Assembly (NCBI GenBank): GCA_032690845.1
Contig: CM064434.1
Span: 10,480,108 to 10,544,107 of the forward strand
DNA: 64,000 bases
From: Eleusine coracana subsp. coracana
Taxonomy: Eukaryota > Streptophyta > Magnoliopsida > Poales > Poaceae
Direction: 5' to 3'
Notes under the pieces: model-generated
Database searches by the model: none
What the model was told of the DNA's origin: nothing
What the model saw: only the letters and a program-made list of their open reading frames with translations
Translations under genes and position numbers: made by a program
Shown: in pieces, positions 46,344 to 56,826 of the stretch
How positions within the stretch are numbered: position 1 is the first letter of the stretch
Layout: each line of letters starts with the position of its first letter

Positions 46344-49300
46344 CTATAGGGACGCCTTGGCTGTGGAAGTCTTAAGAATGGCCTGCAACACTTGCCTCTC
46401 CAGGTCCTCCTTTAATTTGCTAACACCCTCTAGTGCTGTAATCATCTCAACAGTCTTGATATTAGCACGAATACCATTAAGCTTACATACTTCCTGGAGT
46501 ACACGGTATGGTAGCTTGTCAAGCGCTACCTTTGGGGCCTCCTGCTCTTGGACAGGCATAATGCTACCCTTACTTGTTGCATACATAGACACGGAAGAAC
46601 AGCGACGCGACCCATTGAACCACGGATTACAATCCTCTATGTCCCTTGACGCCTCCACCTGAGCCAGAATAGCATCAAGCAGAGGTGTCAATGGTGTTTA
46701 TGGGGGTTCTGTTAAGTGTAGCAGGGCCTCCACAATCCAAGTGACCAACAGTGGTTTCCACTTCGAACAGCATCGTGTCTGATCAGGAGTGGTAGTGGTT
46801 GATGAATAGAATCCGGGACAGTAGAGTCTTTGTCTAAGGTTTCTTTCTGTATTTCCTTCTAAATAGCCGTGATATCTTCCGACCTCACTTCTAAATCAGC
46901 TGTTGGCGAAGCAGCCAGGGTATCGGCTTCCACTCCAAGAGAATGTAGCAATACTGCTGGCACGACCTCGCGATCTGCAGTAGCAGCGCCAAAACAAGAT
47001 GGTTGCTGCACTGCCGGCGATCTGCAGCAGCAGCACCCAAACCCGAAGATGGCTGTTGCACTGCCGTAGCCGACTCTACCTGAACCGCTTCATCCGAAGC
47101 TTCCGGGTCAGCCACGTCCTCAGCTGGCGAAACCGCAGCTGACCCCGCTGGAGCAGCGGCATCGTGACCCAATGAAACTAGCTCAACACGAGCAGGCAGC
47201 ACAATGTCTGAAATAGCATCATCCTTAGACTTGATCACCCGGTCAGCCATCTCAACCCCTGTATTGTCTCCGGCATCAAGACCTGTATTGTTATTGTCAT
47301 CAAGCTGAAGGGATTCAAGGGCAGAACCAGAAATGCACTCCCCTAGTGTTGAGGTCTCCTTGAGTGGTGGATCTTCCGCAATGACCTTATTTGCCGCCTC
47401 GACCAGAAGCTTGTTACAAACATTGTCTAGGACCTCCTCCACCATGTCCCTAATCCTTTTTTCACAGTGCTCTTAGGCTCCGGTGACTCGTCTCCTTTGC
47501 CATCTCAGAAGTGTTATCCTTGTTAGAATTATTGGCTTGAGGTGTACTCTGACCTTTACCAGCTGCGGTTTGCTCCTCCTCATCCAACAAGTCATCCTGA
47601 TCCATGTCATCACCATATATGAGTGTAATCAACCCAAGCTCCATCCCGGTAGACTTCATCGATCTTGAAGAAGATATCATGTAGTCCCTCACCAACTGCA
47701 ATCTCAGTAGAATCCGATATGCCTTGGATATCAATGACCGCCACCAAAATACAAACAACACCCATCTTCTTGAGATATTTTGTATCCACTTTCTGCGTAA
47801 CCCCAATAATGGTGCCCATAACCCAAAGAGATAAACATGATCTAATTTCATATGGAACCCGATAAACATTTACCCAAGCCTTTTGAAGATAGTGCCGGGG
47901 CTCAATCTTGTGGTTTCACTCACTAATTATCATTATACCTTCTCCTCCAAAGGTGTGTACGAATCTAGTTGCCACCATCCGGTCGAGTTCCACCTTACTA
48001 GGAAATGGCACAAGGAATCCATCCCTTGTTGTTGTACTATCCACGACCACTTGATAGGAATCAACCGATGGAGTTCACTCTTAATCAGTTCAGGAGTGAT
48101 GTTCCCTTCCTTGATCGTAATATATGTTGTTGCTTTATCTTTTTTTGGTGCTCTACCAGGAGTTCCAAACTAGGGAATTAAAAAAAATCCCCCAACTGCA
48201 CCATCAACACCACAGAAAACTGCATGTGGCTTAGGGCCCAGATATATGGGGCAATTAGATGTCAAATGCCTGTCATCTCCTTCTATTTTTTTTCCTTGTT
48301 CCGGTGCCTGTTCAGAAGTATCATTATCAGTAGCTCTTTTTCTTCCCTGATCAGCTTCTGACATCTCCTTGTGAGACCCCGCACCCGTGAGACCATGGCC
48401 GTCGCCGGATCGTCAACGGCCATCACCTCCTCCGCCTTTGCCGGCACCAGTACCATGCCTGCCATTAGAGCTGCGAGAAGCAGCATTGCCACCCTGGGAA
48501 CCATAGTTGCCCTGTCGGCCATGCGCTCCTCTACCTCGATTGAAGCCTGAGTCATGGTCCCTGCCACCGTAAGACGGCACACGGTCCGGTGGACCATGGC
48601 CCCGGTCTCCTCTACCACCTTGTGATCCTCTTGGAACGAAATGCAATTGGTAGGAATGCCGATTATCACCCTGATCAAACCTGCGACCACCAACCTCCTT
48701 GACTGAGTCACCTCCAGCCATGAGCGCCGCCAGGAACGATGCGCGTTTGTGGGGTTGGTGATTGAGTTGGGATAGTAATCAAGCGATGCTAGGGAGAATA
48801 TCAAACCTGGAGTTAAATTGGGCCTTAGTATCCGCCCGAATCCAAAAATGCGGGGAATCCGGATCATGACTGGAGTATGGATCGAACTCACCGGCGATCT
48901 CATCTACGTCGACTTGCATGGCCGGCAGTGAGTGATCGGCCTTAGCTGCCTCCAGTCGCAAGAGCACCTCAGGGAAAAAGTCATTGAGGGTGCGGCTTGG
49001 CGAGATTCTTGCTTTCGTCAGAGGCTCTTTCCATGGCTTCGATTTTTGTCGCTGTGCAGGTAGCTGAAGATGCGACTGTTTTTGCCTTCGTGCCCCTGCA
49101 TCGGCCTCCGACGAGTTGAGCAAACTCGACGATTTGACAGAGAATGACTCTGACGTTGACAACACCTTGAGGTCACAAAGAGTAGGGCCCTCATCATCAT
49201 CTGACTCATCCACTGACCAGAATCGGCCATTGATCGGAGCAAGTGCTTCATCCTTGGAAGAAGGAGAGAAATCATCTGCTCCTGGTGGCTGAAAACCGAA

Positions 49301-49372
49301 TAACTCTGAGAACTGTTTTGCCTCTTGATTCTTGCGATCTGCTTGTTCAGCCGCTAAGTCCTCCTTGCGCAC
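46344..49372 (-). pseudogene. LINE-1 ORF1 (gag-like RNA-binding protein), broken
   Basis: The minus strand starts with MRKEDLAAEQADRKNQEAKQ (49,372), followed by an acidic Ser-rich region and WIRADTKAQFNSRFDILPS. In a second frame is an Arg/Gly-rich stretch (RGSQGGRGDRGHGPPDR), then a zinc-knuckle-like block NCPIYLGPKPHAVFCG. This is followed by a globular part with YLKKMGVVCILVAVIDIQG and an acidic tail (SLQLDDNNNTGLDAGDNTG). The final block is MPVQEQEAPKVALDKLPYRV. The order matches ORF1 of grass L1-type LINEs. At least three frameshifts occur (about 48,780, 48,170 and 47,460). Confidence 0.7.
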
Positions 49373-49496
49373 CAGATCACCAGATCACGGCGGCGAGCCG
49401 CGGCCGCAATCACCTCTGACCACCAGAACCGGGCCTTGTGAGGCACCGCGCCGATGATCCTCACCCTCACGATCACCTCAAACGCGATCTTCACAT

Positions 49497-49555
49497 CTCC
49501 GGACGGGAGCTAGCTAGTCACCGGACGGGAGCTAGCTGGTCACCGGACAAGAGCT
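49497..49555 (-). repeat. Short tandem repeat at the LINE-1 5' end
   Basis: About 2.7 copies of a 21-bp unit with core CACCGGACGGGAGCTAGCT (plus strand). Tandem units at the 5' end resemble promoter monomers of some LINEs, but function here is not shown. Confidence 0.7.
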
Positions 49556-49557
49556 TC

Positions 49558-49815
49558 AGCAAACACATATGTGGTAAGGAGACGTTGAATATCTTCATCT
49601 TCTTGATCGCATACGGGACATGGACATTGACTTGGATGTGTGATATTACGCTTGGCTAAATGATCTGCTGTCCAGCACCTATTACGAATCGTCAACCATA
49701 AGAAAAATTTGCACTTTCTGGTGTCTAGGGTTTCCAAGTTCTGCGCTACAGCTCGAAGGTGACCGACCCATTAAAAATGTTCGATACGCAGATTTTGAAG
49801 TGTAGCTGCCCGAGT
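49558..49815 (-). pseudogene. LINE-2: zinc-finger (zf-RVT) region, 5'-truncated
   Basis: The minus strand reads SYTSKSAYRTFFNGSVTFE, then after a stop RKCKFFLWLTIRNRCWTADH, LAKRNITHPSQCPCPVCDQE and DEDIQRLLTTYVFAEALV. This is the C-terminal zinc-binding domain of LINE ORF2 (CPCPVC pair visible). It starts abruptly at about 49,815 (typical 5' truncation) and is cut by LINE-1 within YVFA, where its remainder resumes at 41,134. Confidence 0.85.
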
Positions 49816-50692
49816 TGAAAAAATCAAATAACAACACTTAAGACCATTAAACTGTTGTGTGAATTGTCTATCTCCTAAATTCAATACTGAAAAGTTTGTA
49901 TTTGATCAATTGTTTAATCATACTCAACAGATCAATGATGCTAGCTCCAGAAAGCCTAACAGCCTGTAGTTCATTGAATACAACACCTGTATTGCTCCCT
50001 GCATCTCACCGAGGCAACACACTCTGACAAACATACAGGTCTTACGCCACACAGTCAGAAAAAGATATAGTACATACTGAGAGTCTGAGATCGGCGATCG
50101 GGAAACTCATGCATCCTCCCTGCGCGATATCCACCGAATGTAATAATAAATAATGACAGGACAGCACACCAGTTGAGATCTTCTGTGGCAAGTACTATGA
50201 TCAACCTACAATGCAATGAAAATAAGCAATTGTTTCATGTATTGATGTTTTTTTTTTGCCACGTGCACTCTAAATAATGCTCATAAAAATATAAAGATAA
50301 ATATGTAATGCACCTTACAATATAGTAATATCATAAAATAATTTGTTATGGAACAAATCGTGTGTTAGATCTAATAAAAATGTAAATTACAATTTTTTTG
50401 CAAAAAACGTGTAAATTACAAAACCTGTGAAGGTGCAATGGTAAGGACTGAGAAAACTAATTCAAATAGTTGTTTATTGTAACTATTTATTTTGAACCAT
50501 AATGTCTTATTTGATTTTTCTTTTAATTTTGTCTCGTACAAAGTTTTACTAATTGCAGCTCAAATTTTATATTGTAGAATATAATAGCAAGAATTTTCCA
50601 ACTACATAAAATATATTTTTGCATCAGATGAGTATTATGAAATCGTCTAAACAAAATATCTTTGTTATCTTTATCTTTACATCTCTTCTCTA
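49816..50692. other. AT-rich intergenic, nothing recognised
   Basis: About 880 bases between LINE-2 and the Helitron cluster. No gene or TSD-bounded element found. Confidence 0.4.
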
Positions 50693-51419
50693 TCTTTTTC
50701 TACAATCTATTAATTGAGTTGCGATCGTCCACTTCGTGTCCACAAAGTTAGAGATTGAATCCAAATTGGTTTGTACCTTTTATATCAAGTACCAAATTTA
50801 AAAAATCGTAACTCCCACATCCGGAGCTCAAATGAGACAAACTCGAACTCTATCTCATAGCTCTCAAAACATTCTACAACTTTGATATTCAATATAAGTC
50901 AAGATCTCGCCGTTTTGGTTTACAAATATATGATGTAAAAATATTTATTCTAATTCAGACTCCTCTACGTAGGTCCCTGTGCGGGGCACATATCTCCTAA
51001 CTCCATAGTCCAAATAATATGATCCATATGTTTTGAAAAGGCCTCGATGAGATCTATAACTTTTGTGTTTTAACTTTTTCCACTAGAGCAAGTCTTTAAT
51101 TTCAAAATTGCGTTGCAATGCAATGTTATTTCTGTTCTCCGTGAATTAATTTTTCCTTCCTGATAAAGTTTCTAGAATATGGTAAAAATGATGATAAAAT
51201 TATTATTTTTAACATATAAAATGACATAACAAGAAGCACAATGGTAATACAAATGTAATATTTCATATAAAAAATTTCAATAATATTGTATATATGTAAT
51301 AATTTTTTTTACGATTAAAGTATATATGTAATAATTATATTGTGTAAATAATTTATATTTAAATTATAAAAAATATTTTGTTTTTTTAAGTCCGTAGCAA
51401 CGCACGGACATTTTGCTAG
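50693..51419 (+). mobile_element. Helitron A (first of a tandem pair)
   Basis: Starts TCTTTTTCTACAATC after A and ends TCCGT-AGCAACGC-ACGGA-CATTTTG-CTAG: a 5-bp stem, 8-base loop and CTAG end, the Helitron 3' signature. The interior is AT-rich and non-coding. Its 5' limit is accurate to about 5 bases. Confidence 0.8.
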
Positions 51420-52115
51420 TCTCTACAATCTATTAATTGAGGTATGGTCGTCCACTTCGTGTCCACAAAGTTACAGATTGAATCCAAATCGATTTCATAC
51501 CTTCTATATCATGTACCAAATTTCAAAAATCATAACTCCCACATACGGAGCTCAAATAAGGCAAACTCGGACTCTATCGCGTAGGTCTCAAAAAGTTCTA
51601 CAACTTTTGTATTCAATAGAAGTCCAGATCCCGTAGTTTTAATTTCCAAATATGCGATGTAAAAATATTTGTTCTGATTCGGACTCCCCTGCGCAAGTCT
51701 CTGTGCAGGGCTCATATCTCATAGCTCCGTAGTCCAAATAATATAATCCATATATGTTTCGGAAAGGTCTCAACGAGATCTATAACTTTTGTGTTTTAAC
51801 TTTTTTCATTAGAGCAAGTCTTCAATTTCAAAATTGTGTTGTAATGCAGTGTTATTTCTAGACCCCATGAATTGATTTTTCTTTCCGGATAAAGCTTCTA
51901 AAATATGGTAAAAAATGATGATAAAATTATTACTTTTGACATATAAAATGATATACTAAGAAGCACCAACGATAATATAAATATAATATTTCATGTAAAA
52001 AATGTTAATAATATTGTATATATCTAATAATTATATTATGTAAATAATTTATATTTAAATTATAAAGAATATTTTGTTTTTTAAAGTCCGTAGTAACGCA
52101 CGGACACTTTGCTAG
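51420..52115 (+). mobile_element. Helitron B (joined directly to A)
   Basis: 696 bp, starting TCTCTACAATCTATTAATTG directly after the CTAG of copy A and ending with the same hairpin (TCCGT-AGTAACGC-ACGGA) and CTAG. It is collinear with A over its whole length. No host base separates the copies. Confidence 0.85.
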
Positions 52116-52926
52116 TACTACTTAATAAAACAGGTGTGGTCTTCCACTTTTGGTGTCCACTTTTTTTTCATTGGTTTCCACCCCCACGTAGTCCACCCTG
52201 AGACCGAGAGTAATTTCTTCTTCTACCGTTCCCATGTTCTCAAGCAAAACTCTTGATCGTTGAAGAACCCAGCGCCCAATTCAATTGGACAACCGCGACG
52301 TGAACATGTTGATAGCGACTCCAATCCCGTAGGTTACTTAAACGTCACGTCACCCAGCCCGTCCAATCCCGGCGTCTTTGCCACTTATCGGTCCTCTCCG
52401 TCGCGTGTCGCCGTGTGGTCAATGGCCTACAGAACAGCATGGTGGGCAGGGCTGCGGCAAAGCGTGGCAAGGACTGCGCAGCTGCCTCCATTGTGTTCTT
52501 AAGTTTTTTTGGAATTGATGTCCACAGTAGAGGATGACCGCTTATACATGATGTTTGTTTTGGCCTCTGATCACACATCGCAGTACCAGTGTCTGGTTCC
52601 ATCTTCCATATGTGTGGCCTCTGATTTCTTGATTGCATTGTCTGGTTGCTTTAATTTAATTAAGATCGCTGCAAGATAGTGTAGGATCAGATTTTAGAAG
52701 ACCGGGTTCTTACCTGATGCTTGATCTAGATAGATTTTGCATTATTATGTACTTTTGGCGGCCATGCGGCTGGGCCTTGTGCATGTTACAGCAGGTTGAG
52801 CATGGACGGAAAAACGAGATGAGAGCAAGGAGGGATTTTTGTTTTGATTTAGGTAAGGACACGTCCGGTGTCCATTGTCACCGCTGCAGGTGATCCATCT
52901 CTTCCCCAATCTAATCTATATATCTA
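52116..52926 (+). mobile_element. Possible Helitron C: related 5' end, unrelated interior
   Basis: TACTACTTAATAAAACAGG-TGTGGTCTTCCAC begins directly after the CTAG of B and is alignable to the first 45 bp of A and B (GGTCGTCCACTTC-GTGTCCAC). After that the sequence changes to a more GC-rich segment (52,190-52,500) not present in the others. No own CTAG end in plus orientation was found before copy D, so it may be a truncated element, perhaps with captured DNA. Confidence 0.4.
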
Positions 52927-53366
52927 CTAGCAAAATACCCGTGCCTTGCCACGGTCTTTGTTAAAAAAATTTATGGTTAAAATATTTTTTTAACTGTAAA
53001 AAGTATTCAATTAATCAATTTTTTTGGCTTGAGTATTTGATCTATTTTTATTTTACTTTACCTTTTTGAGTTTTCAAAAGAATATTCATTATAATATTTT
53101 GGAGTGAGTTATTATTGAAATTCTTATTATTAGTTTCCATCCAAAATATGATGTTAAAATAATAAATGATTAATTATTGTTAGTATGAAATATCGAATTA
53201 AAATCAGAGTTCAATTCAATAAAGGATTAGAAAATGGTTCAAAAACAACTCAAACTGATTGGTGAATCATTATAGGATACAAACTGAATACGACAACGTT
53301 ACGGACACATCTGAACACGAAAAAAGTTGTCTAGACGACCTCACCTCAAATAATAAGTTGTATAGA
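52927..53366 (-). mobile_element. Helitron D, minus orientation
   Basis: Read on the minus strand: starts TCTATACAACTTATTATTTG after A (53367) and ends CCGTGGCAAGGCACGGGTATTTTG-CTAG before T (52926), with a CCGTG...CACGG stem. 440 bp, AT-rich, interior different from A, B, E and F. Confidence 0.8.
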
Positions 53367-54314
53367 TACACCTTATTAATTTAGATGAGTCCGTCTGCCC
53401 CGTGTTTTAGTGTTGGTGTGAATACAATTCGGTTGGAATCTGCCGTATCCTACAAAGTTAGAGATTGAATCTAAATCAGTTTCATACCTTCCATATCAAG
53501 CACCGAATTCAAAAAATTATAAATTCCTTATCCGGAGTTCAAATGAGGCAAACTCGGAATCTATCGCATAGCCCTCAAAAATTTCAACAACTTTGATATT
53601 CTATAGATATCAATATACCATCTTTTTGGGTTTTAAATTTAGGATGCAAAAATATTTATTCTGATTCGGACTTATCTGTGCAGGTCTCTATGCGGGACCC
53701 ATAACTCCTATTTTCGAAGTCCAAATAATATGATCCACATATGTTCCAAAAAGATCTCGATGATATCTTCAACTTTTGTGTTTTAATTTTTCTCATTAGA
53801 GCATATTTTCAAGTCCAAAATCATATCGTAATGCAGTGTTATTTCTATTCTATGTGAGTTGATTTATCCTATCGGATAAAGCATCTAAAAATCTTTAGCC
53901 ATTGGGTCTTGTATGTTGGGCTTCATAGAGGTCCAGTGGTGTCTTGTAGGCGTCATGAGCTTATGAAAATCCCTCTTTACATGGTGAATTAGACTTCATA
54001 TCTGTACTACTCATATTTGAGTATTTTTTTAATATCATTTAACTTAATTTTGCAACATAGCACTCAAACGACACTATATGTGAAAATCGTTAATATTAGA
54101 GGTAAAAAAATATTTATGATAAAAATACGGTAAAAAAGATAGAAATATTGTTACTTATGACATATAAAATGGTACACTAAGAAGCACTAACAATAATATA
54201 AAAATGATCTTTCATGTAAAAATATCAATAATTATATGGTGTAAATAATTTATGTTTAAATTATAAGAGTGTTTTATTCATTTAAACCCATAGCAATCAC
54301 GGGTATATTGCTAG
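53367..54314 (+). mobile_element. Helitron E (first of a second tandem pair)
   Basis: 948 bp, starting TACACCTTATTAATTTAGAT immediately next to the 5' end of D and ending ATATTG-CTAG. It shares the GTTAGAGATTGAATC and ATGATCTTTCATGTAAAAA blocks with copies A, B, F and the 3-kb copy. It also carries about 200 bp (around 53,895-54,070) not found in A or B. Confidence 0.8.
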
Positions 54315-55254
54315 TACACCTTATTAATTTAGGTGAGTCCGTATACCCCGTGTTTTGGTGTTGGTCCGAATACAAGCCCACAAAGTTAGAGATTGAATCC
54401 AAATCTATTTCGTACCTTTCATATCAAGTACCAAATTTAAAAAATCATAAATCCCTCATCCGTAGTTCAAATGAGGCAAACTTGGACTCTATCGTGTAGC
54501 GCTCGAAAAGTTTTACAACTTTGATATTCAATAGAAGTCAAGATTTCGCTGTTTTGGGTTCCAACTTTATGATGCAAAAATATTTATTTCGATTTAGACT
54601 CCTTTGTGCTGGTATCTGTGCGGGGCTCACATCTCCTACCTCCAAAGTACAAATCATATGATCCACATATATTCTAAAAAAGACTCGACGAGATCTACAA
54701 ATTTTGTGTTTTAACTTTTCTCATTAGAGCATGTTTTCAAGTCCAAAATTATGTTGTAATGCAGTGTTATTTCTATTCTGCGTGAATTAATTTTTACTAT
54801 CGGATAAAACTTCTAGAAATCTTTAGGCTGGGTCATGACCTTGGTCTTGCATGTTGAGCTTCATAGAGGTCCAATATTATCTTATAGGCGTCATGAGCTT
54901 ATGAGAATTCCTCTTTACATGGCGAATTGAGTTTTATATTGGTGCTACTCATATTTGAGCATTTTTTAATATTATTTCACTTAATTTTGCAACATAGCAC
55001 TCAAACGACACTACATGTGGAAATTATTAATATTAAAGGTAAAAAAATATTTATAATAAAAATACAGTGAAAATTGATAGAAAAATTATTACTTATGACA
55101 TATAAAATGATACACTAAGAAGCACCAATAATAATATAAATATGATCTTTCATGTAAAAAGTCAACAACTATATTGTGTAAATAATTTATATTTAAATTA
55201 TAAAGAGTGTATTATTTTTTTAAACCCATAGCAACGTACGGGGGATTTTGCTAG
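54315..55254 (+). mobile_element. Helitron F (joined directly to E)
   Basis: 940 bp, starting TACACCTTATTAATTTAGGT directly after the CTAG of E and ending GGGGATTTTG-CTAG before T55255. It is collinear with E throughout, including the extra 200-bp block. The terminal hairpin is partly decayed. Confidence 0.85.
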
Positions 55255-55270
55255 TCTTCTTATTATTTTG

Positions 55271-55276
55271 TATATA

Positions 55277-55335
<59 letters not shown>
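55271..55335. repeat. (TA)n microsatellite
   Basis: About 65 bases of almost perfect TA repeats directly after the last Helitron. Confidence 0.95.
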
Positions 55336-55338
<3 letters not shown>

Positions 55339-55404
55339 AATCCAGTGAAGGAAGTTTTCTTTTTTCCTTGAACACGAGTTGCTAGCCTGCTAGGTACCTT
55401 CTGT

Positions 55405-56073
55405 TAGGGATGAAAGCGGTCAGAAATGATTGGAAGAAGGTTTAATTGTTTTTGCTTCCATATTTTTTTTGGAAGTGAAATCAATAACGGTATTGACGGA
55501 AATGAATATGGCGCCAGTATTTCGGTAAAGTCAGAATTGATATTATTGCAACTAAAATGAACGGTATCGATCGGGAATCGATATTAACAATCGAAAATAT
55601 GAATTGTAAAGTATGACACTAACAAAACAGGGAAATTGGAGGTGTCTTTCTTTGCCTCTCGACGATGGCACAGGAACAATGATAAATTGGTTATAGCATA
55701 TTGATTATTGAATAATTGTATGTACATATATGAAAAATTGCATTTGCAAAAAATAGAAAATATATAAAATTTATGTTGAGAAATTTATGATTTGTTTTAG
55801 TCTAGAAGAATCACTTGCCTTTTAGAGAGATTTGCTACAAAAAAAATACTGAATACGGTAATTACCTACAATACTCTACGGTAATTTTCACGTTAAAATA
55901 GAAATTTACGGAAACGATCGGAAGACTTCAAAATTATTTTCATTACCACTTCTATGAATTACTACCATTTTTGCTTCCACTTCTTCGGAATATCATTTTT
56001 GCGTGTTGCGGTCGATAAAATACGAAAACGAGCATCGGTAAACCGATTATTACCACTTTTGCTTTCATCCCTA
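55405..56073. mobile_element. Non-autonomous hAT element
   Basis: Termini TAGGGATGAAAGCGGT and (inverted) TAGGGATGAAAGCAAAAGTG, with a perfect 8-bp TSD CCTTCTGT (55397-55404 and 56074-56081). 669 bp, no transposase. Its terminus differs from the GGGCCGGCCC hAT family elsewhere in the window. Confidence 0.9.
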
Positions 56074-56081
56074 CCTTCTGT

Positions 56082-56281
56082 CGAACTACTATATGAAGTA
56101 GCTGCCGCCCTGCTGCCGCGAAGGAGTGAAATCGTTGTGTTGTGCCTAGATCGTATGCTGCTGCTGCACTACACCTTTGCTCGAATCTGCCGCCTGCTTG
56201 TCGGACTATAACCCATGCTCGGATCCAGACGCTAGCTTGTCAGATCACGCCGGCACCGCCTGGATTCGCCGTCTATGGGCC

Positions 56282-56329
<48 letters not shown>

Positions 56330-56370
56330 TCGGGTACTCTGTACTTGGATCGGTCAAGCAAGAAGGAAAG
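56082..56370. other. Spacer with (GA)n microsatellite
   Basis: No gene. It holds 21 GA units at 56,285-56,326, bordering the Tat-element LTR. Confidence 0.7.
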
Positions 56371-56774
56371 CTGATACCACGCTGCTTGTGGGATACTTGC
56401 GTTACGGATATCCTCATACAAGACTAAGTCGGTAGCCGACCATGTACTTCATCGGCAAGGAAGTCGACCGACTTAACTTGGAGCGCAAGGCATGTAGAGA
56501 TAGACTTTCTAAGTAAACTTTAAGGGGTTACGACTAGGACTCTTCATGTACCCCCCCTGTCGACTGGATATATAAGGCAGCAGGGTACCCCTCATCGAGG
56601 GACAGAAGTTGACAAGTCTCACAATATCAATACAATACATAGAACACAGGACGTAGGGTTTTTACTCTCATCGAGAGGGCCTGAACCTGTATAACTCGGT
56701 GTCTTGTGTTACCATCGTAGTTCTTAGTCTCGACGTAGCCCTATACATTTTACTGCTGATCTCAAGCTTCGACA
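56371..56774 (+). mobile_element. 5' LTR of the Tat element (left limit uncertain)
   Basis: About 390-400 bp ending CTTCGACA. It contains a TATATAAGG box (56,569) and repeated CATCGAGGG/CATCGAGAGGG segments. The 5' border cannot be fixed without the 3' LTR. Confidence 0.55.
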
Positions 56775-56826
56775 GTTGGCGTGCCAGGAAGGGGACAAGG
56801 CTCGCCAGGATTCTCCGTCGACTACG

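Larger units (their letters stand above)
41135..49557 (-). mobile_element. LINE-1: L1-type non-LTR retrotransposon, near full length
   Basis: The 12-bp direct repeats AGCAAACACATA (41123-41134 and 49558-49569, plus strand) bound the element. On the minus strand it runs from a GC-rich 5' region with a short tandem repeat, through ORF1 and ORF2, to a 3' end TCTAAAGAAAAAATG. Subtracting the hAT insertion and its 8-bp duplication leaves about 7.4 kb, a normal length for plant L1 elements, so it is not strongly 5'-truncated. Both ORFs are broken and it cannot move on its own. Confidence 0.85.

Noticed and set aside
52260..52638. Two opposing frames of 80-97 codons
   Set aside because: No domain is recognisable and they overlap antisense. 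At most this is captured DNA within a Helitron-like segment.
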